Below, piece by piece: positions 26,801 through 35,523 of a stretch of DNA of 64,000 nt. The notes beneath the pieces were generated by a model. The model was not told the origin of the DNA and ran no database searches. It saw nothing but the letters and a program-made list of their open reading frames with translations. The stretch comes from CAZAYY01 sp964489525 (lineage in GTDB: Bacteria > Chloroflexota > Anaerolineae > Anaerolineales > JABWBV01). The translations under genes were made by a program, and so were the position numbers. Location of the stretch: assembly GCA_964489525.1 (NCBI GenBank), contig CAZAYY010000002.1:124001-188000 (forward strand). The letters run 5' to 3'. How positions within the stretch are numbered: the first letter of the stretch is position 1; each line of letters starts with the position of its first letter.

Positions 26801-27924
26801 ATCAAAGACCTGGCGATAAAATAATCGGTGCTCATGATGCGGTAGCGCAGGATGGCAAACGCAGTGGCTACCGGGAACACCATCAGAAAAACCAACAACC
26901 AGGGTTGGAAAGAGACCAGCCGGATTGCCATGGCGATAAACCAGACCATGATGGGGCCAAATGCCAGGATGGCGCCTGTCAGAATTACGCGGGCCTGTTC
27001 GCGCACGATTGGCGAAAGCGACCTGAAGCGTTGGACGATCATCCAGCCAAAGAAAATCAGGATGGCCAGCGCCACGAAAACGTACAGGATCAGCCAGGCC
27101 TGCAAATAGGCCCGCGGCGCATTGAAATTAAAATGAGTGGTGATGGCGTATGTGCCCAATACCAGGCTTACCAGCAAAGGTGACCAGCGCAGCAGTGGGT
27201 AGCGCTGCACCAGCCGCACAGGCTGCGGAAAAACCAACCCCAACAGAATCATGCTGCCCCCGCTGAGGGCCAGCGAAAATGCCCAAAGACGGGTGAACCA
27301 GTGGGTAGACGAAAGATCACCCAGGGTGACCAGAGTTACGGCAACCGCGGTGGAAAACAGGGCGAACCCACGTCCGGGCACATCTTGTTTGCGCAGGCTG
27401 TATACCCACACCCCGCAGATGAAATAGACCAACCCGATAAAATAGGGCAGGTAAAACAAGGCAAATTGGTCTGCCAGGCTGAGTGTTTGCAAGGTAACTT
27501 CAAGAGAGCCGGGGTTGTCTTGTGGGTCCAGGTAGCTCAGGCGCACTTTTTGCCCTGCCCTGCGGGGTTGAAGTACCAGTTGGATGTCTTCTGCGCTGCC
27601 CACCGGGATGCCGTCAATTTCAATCAATTGGTAGCCAAATTTATCCAGTCCACGGGCATAGGCTTCCCACGAGCCGGGCACAGCCGGACCAGTGCCGTTC
27701 GAAACCAGGGTGTGCTCCACCAGCACCCCAATAAAGGGCTGGCGCGCCCAACCCGCAAACAAAATGGGGGTAATGATAATCACTACCAGCGCGGCCAGCT
27801 GGTAGGCCAGCGTCAGGACAACTGCCAGTTTATCTTGCAGGGTTGCAGCGGGTTTCAAGCGCGGCAGCAGTGTGGCTGCCAGGGTATAAATTCTTTTTCC
27901 AACGGGTTGGGTGGGTATGGCCAT
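23824..27924 (-). CDS. Large sensor histidine kinase: PDZ-like, 7TM-type, four GAF, HisKA, HATPase
   Basis: The 1366 aa product has a first membrane helix, a PDZ-like loop (about 85-150; YQLIEIDGIPVGSAEDI), eight or so further helices up to residue 430, then four GAF domains (about 450-600, 620-780, 785-950 and 960-1125). HisKA carries the phospho-acceptor His1139 in FVSHELKTPMTSIRGY, and the ATPase has NLVSNAYKYTP, DTGIGI and GTGLGLNI. It senses at the membrane and through GAF ligands and would phosphorylate a response regulator; none is adjacent. The start lies 6 nt after a TACAAT box. Confidence 0.95.
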   Translation of the reverse strand: MAIPTQPVGKRIYTLAATLLPRLKPAATLQDKLAVVLTLAYQLAALVVIIITPILFAGWARQPFIGVLVEHTLVSNGTGPAVPGSWEAYARGLDKFGYQLIEIDGIPVGSAEDIQLVLQPRRAGQKVRLSYLDPQDNPGSLEVTLQTLSLADQFALFYLPYFIGLVYFICGVWVYSLRKQDVPGRGFALFSTAVAVTLVTLGDLSSTHWFTRLWAFSLALSGGSMILLGLVFPQPVRLVQRYPLLRWSPLLVSLVLGTYAITTHFNFNAPRAYLQAWLILYVFVALAILIFFGWMIVQRFRSLSPIVREQARVILTGAILAFGPIMVWFIAMAIRLVSFQPWLLVFLMVFPVATAFAILRYRIMSTDYFIARSLMYILLFALTVGAYALLVWAGSLLAAESLDARSPLLIGAFVFVFVLVFNPLRSTLETAINNTFFRGLNIFQDRLQRFSRDLTQSMDLVKITTLLHNEIDQSLQPSALHIFLYDAVNEQYSAARVEGKPPGTDLRFGAGSPFLTQLQAENKPIFIAESEPGAAGGWDRFGADAARLALLGAQLYIPMAGQQRLAGWLALGPKRSGEPFRRRDVSFVESLADQSALAVQRAQVIHSLERRVHEVNVLARVAQGVNITVNFDDILELVFAQTTQVLPASFFTITLHNKPLDTYAHAFYLENDDRLAERENQPLPSGLGLVRDIIQNRRAIRTEDYERECLNHSVLPVTKGLYAWVGVPLNTGAETIGAICLGSSDPSVSYTLEQQNLLQAIADQAAGAIVKSRLLQESERRARLLQMLNQVGRSLTSTLEFDPLLQQILQSAVDILACEAGSLLLVDEKSKELIFAVTVGPVAEDLVGVRLAPGTGLVGKAVDTRQPVIVNNVLQDKNWFQKADEKTGFITRELLVVPMLYRDLPIGVIEVINKTDKMPFTQEDESLLTAFTAQAAVAIQNARLFTMTDQALADRVEELSVMQRIDRELNATLNVQKALQITLDWAINQSGANLGVAVSIQVEEEGPRLRVMAAEGGGLEILPGGQPAAWMDQVIEHSLLQLALENGQPQRVQDADTAQTSRLHPRTQGQVVVPIRREDDTLGLLYLESWQAGWCDDNVYDFLVRLGDHAAIAVSNARLYDEVQAANQAKNDFISFVSHELKTPMTSIRGYTDLILAGAVGQVSEAQTGFLKTIRSNIERMASLVSDLADVSRIEAGKLRLEFGAVVVREIIEDVVRSSQKQIEDKQQRLHLQIVPGLPPAWADKNRLNQVLTNLVSNAYKYTPQNGEIFVRVEQTDNEWDPKGAPEVLLVSVQDTGIGIKPEDQKQIFTKFFRSDDMKARESPGTGLGLNITKNLVELQGGRIWFESAFRKGTTFYFTIPVAEVS

Positions 27925-27930
27925 GGGTTA

Positions 27931-27936
27931 ATTGTA
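27931..27936 (-). promoter_or_regulatory. -10 box 6 nt before the histidine kinase start
   Basis: Read on the minus strand, TACAAT is followed by six bases and the ATG at 27924. No ribosome-binding site lies between, so the mRNA is probably leaderless. Confidence 0.5.
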
Positions 27937-28136
27937 TGCGAGGGTACCCCATTTCGCAAGACCCATCTTGTGAACATTTTCGGGGGTTTGCTGCTCCACT
28001 ACCCTGTTTTGGCGTTGCGAAGGGGAGCACGGCTGAAACCATGACCACGGGGGAGAAGCGCGTCTCAAGCCGCGCCTGAAGCAGCCCCCGTCTCCCGTCT
28101 CCTGGCTCCTGGCTAACAGCTAACGGCTCTCCCCTC

Positions 28137-29972
28137 TCACCCCAGGTTTTTCGCCTTCTGCTTCAAAAACTCATCCAGCCCTTCGGGTTTATAGTCCAGC
28201 GATTGGTGGCGGAAGTAGGTATTATACAGGCTGGCGTAGTGGCCGCCATTTTTTAGCAGGTTGGTATGGCTGCCTTCTTCAATGATTTTGCCCTTTTCCA
28301 ACACCAGAATGCGGTCTGCCGACTTAACCGTCGAAAGCCGGTGGGCAATTAATATACTGGTGGCGTTCGCTAAAATCAAATCCAAACCCTGTTGAATTTG
28401 CCACTCGGTAAACGGGTCAATGCTGGCGGTGGCTTCGTCCAGGATGAAAATGGCCGGGTTCTGTGCCAAAACCCGCAGCAAAGCCACCAATTGGCGCTGG
28501 CCCATCGAAAGCCGGGCGCCGCGCTCGCCCACCTGTGTGTTCAGACCATCGGGCAGGGTTTCCAGCCATTCGCCATCCCCAATCCGGCGCGCAAGTTTGA
28601 GTAGTTCGCTGTCTTTTGCCTCCGGGGCAGCATAACGAATGTTCTCAGCCACAGTTCCGGCAAACAAAAACGGAGATTGGGAAACAATTCCCAGCTTGCG
28701 CCGGTAGTGCACCAGGTCCAGGCTGCGAATATCCTGCCCATCCACCAACAGCCGGCCTTCCTGGAACTCGTAAAACCGGGCAATCAGGCGCGCAATCGAG
28801 CTTTTGCCTGAGCCGGTGTGCCCAACCAGGGCAATGTTTTCGCCAGGGGCCAGGTGCAGGTTAAAGTTTTCCAATATCTGCTCTTGTTCGTTATAGCGGA
28901 AATTCAGCCCCTCAAAGCGAATTTCCCCACGCAGTTGGGGGACGGGCCGGGTATCCACCTGTTTGACGGCTGCCTCAGCATCCATCAGCGCAAAGACCCG
29001 TTCTGCAGAAGACAGGCCCGATTGAATTTGTGCCCAAAAAGCCGAAAGGTTGAGCACTGGAAACCAGAAACTGTCCAGGCTGAGTAAAAACAAATACCAC
29101 GCGCCGACCGTTACCACACCTTCTGCTGCGCTCAACCCGCCAAAATAAACCAGGACGGCTGTACCCAACCCCTGGATGACATTTAACGTTGGAAAAATCA
29201 ACGAAAGCACGAAACCCCGGCGGATATTGACCCCGTATGATTGTTCGTTCGATTCGCTGAACTCTTTGTAAATTTCGCCTTCTTGCCGGAAGTTCTTGGC
29301 TACCGCAATCCCACTGATGGTTTCTTTAATCGCCTGGTTCACATTCCCCATGGCGCGCATGCCCCGGCTGGTCACTTTGCGTGCCATCCGCCGAAAGCCA
29401 ACCGCCACCAAAAACACAAAAGGCAGGAATGCAAACAAAAACAAAGACAGCCGCCACTCGGTGCGAATTAAAATTACTGCCAGCAAAATCGTTTGGGCTA
29501 GCTGTGAAACCAGGTCAGTCACCAACACAACCACCTGGGCAAACTCTTGTGTATCGGAAGTGATGCGCGAAACCACCCGCCCGGAAGAATAGTTGTCGAA
29601 GAAAGACAGGTCGTGGTTGACTGTGGAGCGGAAAACATCGCTGCGAATAGACATGACCACATCGCCAACCGCCTGCGCCGAAAGCCGCCGCCGCGCCCAG
29701 TTGGCTGTCCAGATTATCACGCCCGTGAGCAGCACAGCGGCGCAAATGAGCAGGATGTTCGTCACGCTGAGTTCAGAACCCAGCAAGTCAATACTGCGTG
29801 CCACCAACAGGGGAGAAGCCGCCCCACCCAGCGAAACCAGCAGCAAGCTGCCGCCAATCACCAGCAGTTTTTTCCAGTAAGGTAGAAAATAGCGGGTGAT
29901 GCGGGCGAGCAGGTCGCGGTCGGCATACTGCCGGTCGTATGATTCGGTATCTAATCCAGAAAAGAAACCCAT
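28137..29972 (-). CDS. ABC exporter half-transporter with canonical ATPase
   Basis: The 611 aa product is a fused type IV ABC exporter: six helices in residues about 30-330 and an ATPase with Walker A GHTGSGKSS, Q-loop VSQSPFLFAGT, signature LSMGQRQL and Walker B FILDEATASID, keeping the catalytic Glu. Its partner is encoded 42 bp upstream and has a degenerate Walker B, so the pair forms a heterodimer. Such exporters move lipids, peptides or drugs out of the cell; the cargo is unknown. Confidence 0.94.
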   Translation of the reverse strand: MGFFSGLDTESYDRQYADRDLLARITRYFLPYWKKLLVIGGSLLLVSLGGAASPLLVARSIDLLGSELSVTNILLICAAVLLTGVIIWTANWARRRLSAQAVGDVVMSIRSDVFRSTVNHDLSFFDNYSSGRVVSRITSDTQEFAQVVVLVTDLVSQLAQTILLAVILIRTEWRLSLFLFAFLPFVFLVAVGFRRMARKVTSRGMRAMGNVNQAIKETISGIAVAKNFRQEGEIYKEFSESNEQSYGVNIRRGFVLSLIFPTLNVIQGLGTAVLVYFGGLSAAEGVVTVGAWYLFLLSLDSFWFPVLNLSAFWAQIQSGLSSAERVFALMDAEAAVKQVDTRPVPQLRGEIRFEGLNFRYNEQEQILENFNLHLAPGENIALVGHTGSGKSSIARLIARFYEFQEGRLLVDGQDIRSLDLVHYRRKLGIVSQSPFLFAGTVAENIRYAAPEAKDSELLKLARRIGDGEWLETLPDGLNTQVGERGARLSMGQRQLVALLRVLAQNPAIFILDEATASIDPFTEWQIQQGLDLILANATSILIAHRLSTVKSADRILVLEKGKIIEEGSHTNLLKNGGHYASLYNTYFRHQSLDYKPEGLDEFLKQKAKNLG

Positions 29973-30014
29973 AAAAACCTCTTAACAACCTTGAAGCAAG
30001 CCAAAGCAGCTTGC

Positions 30015-31805
30015 TTAGCTGGCATTTTCTTCCGGTTCGCCCGCAAAAATCCGGCGGTACGATTCGATATTATTGAGCAAATCTTCATGCTTACCAACGG
30101 CCACCACCCGCCCCTGGCGCATGACCACGATTAAATCCGCCCAGCGAATTTGCGAGAGGCGGTGGGTGATAATCAGGGTGGTGCGCCCTGCCGCCGCTGC
30201 AAAAATGGCTCGCTGGATTTTATCCTCGGTGGCGCTGTCAATCGCACTGGTTGAGTCATCCAGGATCAGGATGCGCGGGTCGGTCAGGAAGGCGCGCGCC
30301 AATGCCAGGCGCTGGCGCTGGCCGCCCGAAAGCGTGACCCCGCGCTCGCCCACAACGGTGGCGTAGCCGTCCTTGAAATCGTGGATGAAGTCATCGGCCT
30401 GGGCGGCCCGGGCGGCTGCTTCAATTTCGGCTTGGGTTGCGCCCGGCTTGCCAAAAGCGATGTTCTCGGCGACGGTGCGCGAGAAAAGAAAAACATCCTG
30501 TTCAATGATGCTGATGTTCTGGCGCAGGGCTTCCAGGTTCCACTCACGCACATCCACTCCGTCTACCAATACTGCACCCTGGTTGGTGTCGTAAGTGCGG
30601 TTTACCAGTTTTGCCAGGCTGGTTTTCCCGCTGCCAGTTTGCCCCACGATGGCCACCGTTTGGCCGGGAGCCACCTTGAACGAGGCATTCTCCAGCACCA
30701 TACCGCCGTCAGGCCGGCTGGCATAGGTGAATGAGACATTGCGAAATTCAATTTGGCCGCGCATCGGTTTGGCATACCCGCTTTTATTCTGGTCCATCGG
30801 GTTTTCCCGGTTAATCAGTTCCAGGATGCGGGTGGCGCTGGCCATTCCGGATGAAACTTGCGAAAATGAAAACAGCGAAACAAAGGTAGGAAAGCCCAAT
30901 AGCTGCAGCAGCCCAAAATAGGCTACCACGTCCCCAACCTGGATAAGCCCATCCCGATATAAAAAGAAAGCGTGCATCAGCCCGCCTGCCTGGGCGATAA
31001 ACATCAGCAGCAGCGGGATAAAGCGCGCTTCTACTGCGCCCTGGCGCACAAAGGTGTCGCGCACTGCCCTGGCATTTTTTGAAAACAGGCCAGCTTCTTC
31101 TTTTTCCTGGGCGCTGGCTTTAACGGTTTCAATTCCATCAATCGCTTCTGCCAATCGGGCGTTCAGGCTGCCAAACGTTTTGCGCACAGCAGTCGTAATT
31201 GGATTGAGTTCTTCCAGGTACAGCCATAAGGCAATACTGTAGCCAATGATAAACAGCGAAGGCGCAAGCATGAGCGCTGGATGGTAGCGATTCGCGAAAA
31301 TGATCGGCATAAATAAGAAAATGGCCGACCCTACCACCAGGTTAATCCCCGGGTTCATCATCAGGTTGATTTCGCGCACATCATTGGTGGCGCGGGCCAT
31401 GGTGTCGCCTACCGGCTGCAGGTTGTGGAAGGTCATGCTTTTGCCCAGCAGGCTGGCATACAATTCATCGCGAATATCCCGCTCCAGGCGTTGGCCCACC
31501 AGTTCCGAGCCAAAATTCCGTCCTAACTGTAAAACCCCGCGCACAATCTGGCTGGCTCCCAGGTAAAGCACCAGGGGCAGCAGCGCGGCTGTGTTGGGCG
31601 GAGTGGCCAGGATGGCGTCAAAAGCCTGCCCTACCAGCACGGGAATGACGGCTGCCAGGGCTGCGTTGCCAATTGCACCCGCCAACAGCATGAGCACCAG
31701 GTACCAACTGTGTTGGACATGCGAAAGCACCCACAGCAGGGGCGTTTTCCGATTTGTGACATATTTTTGCGGCAGACTGAATTCTGCACTCAGTGTGGTT
31801 GTCAT
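30015..31805 (-). CDS. ABC exporter half-transporter with degenerate catalytic site
   Basis: The chosen ATG at 31805 has AGAGGT upstream; the open frame continues into a repeat array and the assembly gap but is not coding there. The 596 aa product has six transmembrane helices and an ATPase with GQTGSGKTS, LSGGQRQR and ILILDDSTSAID. The catalytic Glu after Walker B is Asp, as seen in one half of heterodimeric exporters of the TM287/288 and BmrCD kind. It is the first gene of a two-gene operon. Confidence 0.93.
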   Translation of the reverse strand: MTTTLSAEFSLPQKYVTNRKTPLLWVLSHVQHSWYLVLMLLAGAIGNAALAAVIPVLVGQAFDAILATPPNTAALLPLVLYLGASQIVRGVLQLGRNFGSELVGQRLERDIRDELYASLLGKSMTFHNLQPVGDTMARATNDVREINLMMNPGINLVVGSAIFLFMPIIFANRYHPALMLAPSLFIIGYSIALWLYLEELNPITTAVRKTFGSLNARLAEAIDGIETVKASAQEKEEAGLFSKNARAVRDTFVRQGAVEARFIPLLLMFIAQAGGLMHAFFLYRDGLIQVGDVVAYFGLLQLLGFPTFVSLFSFSQVSSGMASATRILELINRENPMDQNKSGYAKPMRGQIEFRNVSFTYASRPDGGMVLENASFKVAPGQTVAIVGQTGSGKTSLAKLVNRTYDTNQGAVLVDGVDVREWNLEALRQNISIIEQDVFLFSRTVAENIAFGKPGATQAEIEAAARAAQADDFIHDFKDGYATVVGERGVTLSGGQRQRLALARAFLTDPRILILDDSTSAIDSATEDKIQRAIFAAAAGRTTLIITHRLSQIRWADLIVVMRQGRVVAVGKHEDLLNNIESYRRIFAGEPEENAS

Positions 31806-31908
31806 CCGCTGTTTACCTCTTTTAGAACATCTCCGCCTTCCCCGCCCGAAGACCGGGGTGGGGTCAAGCATTATCTGTTTAGAATCGCGCCCACATCCGC
31901 CCCCCGGC

Positions 31909-32381
31909 GAACGGGTGTGCCAGGCGGGGAAACCCTGCCCGGCAGAAAAGCGCCGCCCCCGCTGAATGGGTGTGCCAGGCGGGGAAACCCTGCCCGGCAA
32001 AAAAGCGCCGCCCCCGCCGAATGGGTGTGCCAGGCGGGAAAACCCTGCCTGGCAAAAAAGCGCCGCCCCCNNNNNNNNNNNNNNNNNNNNNNNNNNNNNN
32101 NNNNNNNNNNNNNNNNNNNNNNNNNNNNNNNNNNNNNNNNNNNNNNNNNNNNNNNNNNNNNNNNNNNNNNCCGAATGGGTGTGCCAGGCGGGAAAACCCT
32201 GCCTGGCAAAAAAGCGCCGCCCCCGGCCGAATGGGTGTGCCAGGCGGGAAAACCCTGCCTGGCAAAAAAGCGCCGCCCCCGGCCGAATGGGTGTGCCAGG
32301 CGGGAAAACCCTGCCTGGCAAAAAAGCGCCGCCCCCGCCGAATGGGTGTGCCAGGCGGGCGAAGCCCCGCCTGGCACACCC
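31909..32381. repeat. Tandem array of 55-56 bp palindromic units, interrupted by gap
   Basis: Seven visible units begin at 31909, 31964, 32019, 32173, 32229, 32285 and 32340. Each holds a hairpin with arms TGCCAGGC and GCCTGGCA around GGGAAAACCCT, followed by an A-run and GCGCCGCCCCC. The last unit differs: its 16-bp arms (GGGTGTGCCAGGCGGG and complement) are perfect and an A8 run ends the array. The unit length is not a multiple of three, so reading frames across it are not coding. Left units differ slightly from the right ones. The true copy number is hidden by the gap. Confidence 0.85.
32071..32170. other. Assembly gap of 100 N
   Basis: One hundred N replace sequence inside the repeat array. 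The round number is a placeholder, so the real size is unknown. The array is the evident cause of the break. Confidence 0.98.
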
Positions 32382-32441
32382 AAAAAAAATCTTTACCCCC
32401 CTTCCCGCAGGGAAGGGGGGCCAGGGGGGATGGGTCCTCTC

Positions 32442-33131
32442 CTACTCATCCGGGAAAAGCAGCCGGTCCGCCACCCGGTATGGGCCATACTTGGGAAAAG
32501 CCCCTGGCCGTGCCCGGCGCAGCTTCCCGCTGAATGGGTTGATGGTATAGTTCTGGCCGTTCCGGTGGAGCAGCGGAATGGCCCGCGAGCGCAGCGCAAA
32601 CTCACCGCGCATTTCAAAACTGTGATTCTTAAAATTCTCCCGCTCTCCCGGCATCAGCTCGAACAGCCGGTCGTAGGCAGCCACAAACTGTGCCCGGTAT
32701 TCAGGGGTCACAATATCCAGGTTGCTGATCACCCAACAGCGATCTGCATATTCAGCATAAAAAGAAAGCCCCAGAAAAGCGTCCGCTGCATCCACGTAGG
32801 GGAAGAATGGAAACGCCCGGCAAACCAACGAACGAAAGCCGCGCTGGCAAAACTGGTGGCCTTTGCACACAATCAGCTTTAAATCTGGCCCGGCATCTGC
32901 TTCCAGGCTGGCGGTTTCTTCCGGGTCCTCAGCCTGCCAGGGACGCCATAAATCGGTATTGGCCTGCAGGTGTGCCCATTCTGCATGGTAGGCAGTGGGT
33001 ACCGCGTGAACAGCATCACAACAAAATGGCACCCCGTGGTTGTAGGGTGCGCACTTTTTCCCGCAGTCAAAAGCCGCAATGGGGGCTTCAAACTGGCTGT
33101 AGAGCTTCTGAAAATCATCCGGTGTGGGCAT
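32442..33131 (-). CDS. YkgJ-like cysteine-cluster protein
   Basis: The 229 aa product has a Cys pattern like zinc/iron-binding YkgJ proteins: Cys23, Cys27, Cys37 and Cys38 in DCGKKCAPYNHGVPFCCD, then CKGHQFCQRGFRSLVCRAFPFFPY around residues 89-112. The C-terminal half has no motif I know. YkgJ proteins are thought to bind a metal or cluster, function unknown. It is the last gene of a three-gene leftward operon, 21 bp after the antiporter. Confidence 0.8.
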   Translation of the reverse strand: MPTPDDFQKLYSQFEAPIAAFDCGKKCAPYNHGVPFCCDAVHAVPTAYHAEWAHLQANTDLWRPWQAEDPEETASLEADAGPDLKLIVCKGHQFCQRGFRSLVCRAFPFFPYVDAADAFLGLSFYAEYADRCWVISNLDIVTPEYRAQFVAAYDRLFELMPGERENFKNHSFEMRGEFALRSRAIPLLHRNGQNYTINPFSGKLRRARPGAFPKYGPYRVADRLLFPDE

Positions 33132-33152
33132 CTCGAAATATCCTGCGTGGTT

Positions 33153-34226
33153 TTAAACAGCCTGGTTTGGCCGCACATGCCGGTAGATGTAAATCACCAG
33201 GGTCACCACCGTCAGGGGCACAACAAACTCCAACATCACCCGGCTGAAGACCGGCAGGGCGGTGTGCCCAGTGGCGTGCAGAATCAGGTAAAGGACGTAG
33301 GCCAGGTAATAGCCCAGGAAGAAGATACCTTCCCAGCGCGCAATCAGGTGGCGCACAAAAAAGACCGGCAAACAGGCCACGGCTGTGGCGATCATCACTG
33401 GCATATCAAAATTCAATGCAGCGGAGTTGACCGCAACCGGTTGGATGATGGCGGTCAGGCCCAACACCCCCAGCAGGTTGAAAACGTTGCTCCCCACCAC
33501 GTTGCCCACGGCGATATCGGCCTGTTTGCGAATGGCGGCCACAATCGAGGTGACCACTTCCGGCAGGCTGGTGCCCACGGCAATGATGGTCAGACCAATC
33601 ACCAGCTCACTCACGCCAAAAGTGCGCGCCAGGCCAACGGCAGCATCCACCAGTACATCTGCTCCAAAAATGAGCAGCCCCAGGCCGGAGCCAAACAGCA
33701 GCAGGTTTAACCCCCATTTCTGGCGGGCGCTGGAGGGGTCTTCTCCGAATTCCTGGTCATATTCTTGCTGCACTTCCTGGTTTTCTGTTTTGGATGTCCG
33801 GATGGCGAACCAGATATACCCAATCAGCCCTGCAAACATCAGCCCGCCCTCATACCGGGCAATAACCCCATCCGAGGCAAACAGCCAGGCAATCACCGAG
33901 ACCCCAATCATCAAGGGGACATCCAGTCGGATCAGGTTTTGCGAAACGATCATCGGGCTGATGATGGCGGCAATCCCCAGGATGAGCAGTACATTGGCAA
34001 TGTTGCTGCCCACCACGTTGCCCACCACAATCCCAGATGTGCCGCGCAGCGCCGAGCCAATCGAAACGGCAAACTCGGGGGCACTGGTGCTGAACGCGAC
34101 TACGGTTAGCCCAATAATCAGGGGGGAAATTCCCAGTGCGAGAGCCAAACGCGAAGCGCCCCGCACCACCAGCTCTGCCCCAACCACCAGCAAAGCCAGG
34201 CCGCCAACAATTCCAAGTATCGTCAT
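33153..34226 (-). CDS. Calcium/sodium antiporter (CaCA family, YrbG-like)
   Basis: The 357 aa product shows ten hydrophobic helices and the two inverted alpha repeats of the family: GISPLIIGLTVVAFSTSAPEF near residue 35 and GVSELVIGLTIIAVGTSLPEV near 200. The acidic residue after Pro in each binds the cation. The first alpha repeat has Ser where Gly is usual (FSTS for GTS). I use the ATG at 34226, eight bases after GAGGAG. It probably exports calcium in exchange for sodium or protons. Confidence 0.93.
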   Translation of the reverse strand: MTILGIVGGLALLVVGAELVVRGASRLALALGISPLIIGLTVVAFSTSAPEFAVSIGSALRGTSGIVVGNVVGSNIANVLLILGIAAIISPMIVSQNLIRLDVPLMIGVSVIAWLFASDGVIARYEGGLMFAGLIGYIWFAIRTSKTENQEVQQEYDQEFGEDPSSARQKWGLNLLLFGSGLGLLIFGADVLVDAAVGLARTFGVSELVIGLTIIAVGTSLPEVVTSIVAAIRKQADIAVGNVVGSNVFNLLGVLGLTAIIQPVAVNSAALNFDMPVMIATAVACLPVFFVRHLIARWEGIFFLGYYLAYVLYLILHATGHTALPVFSRVMLEFVVPLTVVTLVIYIYRHVRPNQAV

Positions 34227-34251
34227 ATGCAAAACTCCTCTTCCAGGCGGC

Positions 34252-35148
34252 TCAGTCAGCCTGCCCCAGCGTAATCCCGGACAGGTGTTCCAGGGCTTTT
34301 ACCAGGGCATGGTTGCCTTCGCTTCCCAACCCCTGGGCCTGGAGCGTCCGGTAAAGTTGAAAAACCAGGCTGGTTGTCACCATGGGCAGGCCCATCTGGT
34401 CGGCTGCTTCTAAGACCAGCCGCAGATCTTTTTGCTGCAAATCAATCGTAAAGCCAGGCCGCCAATCGCGGGCGATCATCTGCGGCCCGCGGCTGGAGAG
34501 CATCCAGCTTCCTGCTGCACCGCCTTTGACGGCCTCCAGGGTTTTTTCCAGGTTCAGGCCGCCAGCCTGGGCAAACAGCAGCCCTTCGCTTACGGCCAGC
34601 CCGGTCACCACCACCAAAACCTGGTTCACCAGCTTAACCATCTGGCCAGCCCCTTGCTCGCCCACGTGGGTGATGGTTTTGCCATAGGCCTGCAAAATGG
34701 GCAGAGCCCGTTCAAAATCTGCCGCGTTTCCGCCCACCATAATAGACAGTGTGCCTCGGGCGGCCCCTTCGCTGCCGCCGCTCACCGGCGCATCCAGCAT
34801 TCCTGCGCCCCGCTCCGCAAGCTGCCGGGCCATTTCAAGCGTGGCCTGTGGGCTGATGGTGCTGTGGTCTACTACCAGTCTGCCAGGAGTAATGCCTTCC
34901 ATTACACCGCCCGGGCCTAGAACAACGGCCTCTACGTCGGGCGTATCGCTCACGCATATCAGGATGGTATCACACTGCCGGGCCAGGTCTGCCGGGCTGT
35001 TCGCGATGGCGGCTCCCTGAGCAGCGAACGCTGCCATCTTTTCCGGGGTACGGTTCCAAACCACCAATGGGTGGCCGGTGCGCAGCAGGTTTTGGGCCAT
35101 CCCCCGGCCCATAATCCCCAGCCCAATGAAGCCAACACGATTTGCCAT
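34252..35148 (-). CDS. 3-hydroxyisobutyrate dehydrogenase-family oxidoreductase
   Basis: The 298 aa product is a beta-hydroxyacid dehydrogenase: VGFIGLGIMGRGMAQNL (NAD(P) loop), VVDHSTISP, the substrate motif DAPVSGGSEGAARGTLSIMVGG and the catalytic Lys in GAGQMVKLVNQ. Related enzymes act on 3-hydroxyisobutyrate, tartronate semialdehyde or succinic semialdehyde; which one is not clear. A strong GGAGGT precedes the ATG. It heads an operon with the antiporter (25 bp) and the cysteine-cluster gene. Confidence 0.93.
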   Translation of the reverse strand: MANRVGFIGLGIMGRGMAQNLLRTGHPLVVWNRTPEKMAAFAAQGAAIANSPADLARQCDTILICVSDTPDVEAVVLGPGGVMEGITPGRLVVDHSTISPQATLEMARQLAERGAGMLDAPVSGGSEGAARGTLSIMVGGNAADFERALPILQAYGKTITHVGEQGAGQMVKLVNQVLVVVTGLAVSEGLLFAQAGGLNLEKTLEAVKGGAAGSWMLSSRGPQMIARDWRPGFTIDLQQKDLRLVLEAADQMGLPMVTTSLVFQLYRTLQAQGLGSEGNHALVKALEHLSGITLGQAD

Positions 35149-35380
35149 GATACCTCCGGTCAGATACGTGCAATTCTCAATTACCCCTGTTCACCAGGGG
35201 CGCTGTGTTTGTGAATAATGCAATGAGATATTGTATCCTTTTCATCCGGGGTTGGTAAGGTGTTTTGTTTGTTGAAAATTCTACTGCTTATGAGATCATT
35301 TTGAATCTATCATCCAGGCCGCCGCGTCATGTGCCAACTTTGAAAAGACACGTACTCCTGGTGGGATGGGTGGGGTCACT

Positions 35381-35419
35381 GGCCGGGCGGACGCCGCCCG
35401 CCCCTACCGGAGGATAACC
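35381..35419. repeat. Dispersed repeat, family A (copy 1)
   Basis: The GC-rich block ends in CGCCCCTACCGGAGGATAAC. Its right 23 bp (35397-35419) are repeated exactly, inverted, at 53348-53370, and a diverged inverted copy lies at 53070-53100. The left half is a palindrome around GGACGCC. Confidence 0.65.
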
Positions 35420-35456
35420 CAGCGTTGAACCCCACAACACGCAACCCATTAAGACA

Positions 35457-35487
35457 AAAAGCCAGAAGTTTTAGGCTTCCGGCTTTT
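35457..35487 (-). terminator. Intrinsic terminator of the Met/His-rich protein gene
   Basis: Arms AAAAGCCAGAAG (35457-35468) and CTTCCGGCTTTT (35476-35487) pair with one mismatch around a 7-nt loop. Read on the minus strand, T5 and a further T-rich stretch follow, 36 bp after the stop at 35524. Confidence 0.75.
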
Positions 35488-35523
35488 AGCTCCAGGTTCA
35501 TGGCTCCTGGCTTCTGATTTTCT

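Larger units (their letters stand above)
35149..35523. other. Intergenic region with repeat and terminator
   Basis: No gene is supported. The right part holds the terminator of the Met-rich protein gene and the middle carries one copy of dispersed repeat family A. AT-rich sequence at 35215-35310 probably contains the promoter of the oxidoreductase operon, but I cannot fix its boxes. Confidence 0.5.

Noticed and set aside
31909..32381. Possible CRISPR array
   Set aside because: Units follow each other without unique spacers, they are near identical over the whole 55-56 bp, and no cas gene is near.
31806..32441. Long open frames through the repeat array and the gap on both strands
   Set aside because: They are made of out-of-phase repeat translations and N; the unit is not a multiple of three and no ribosome-binding site is present.
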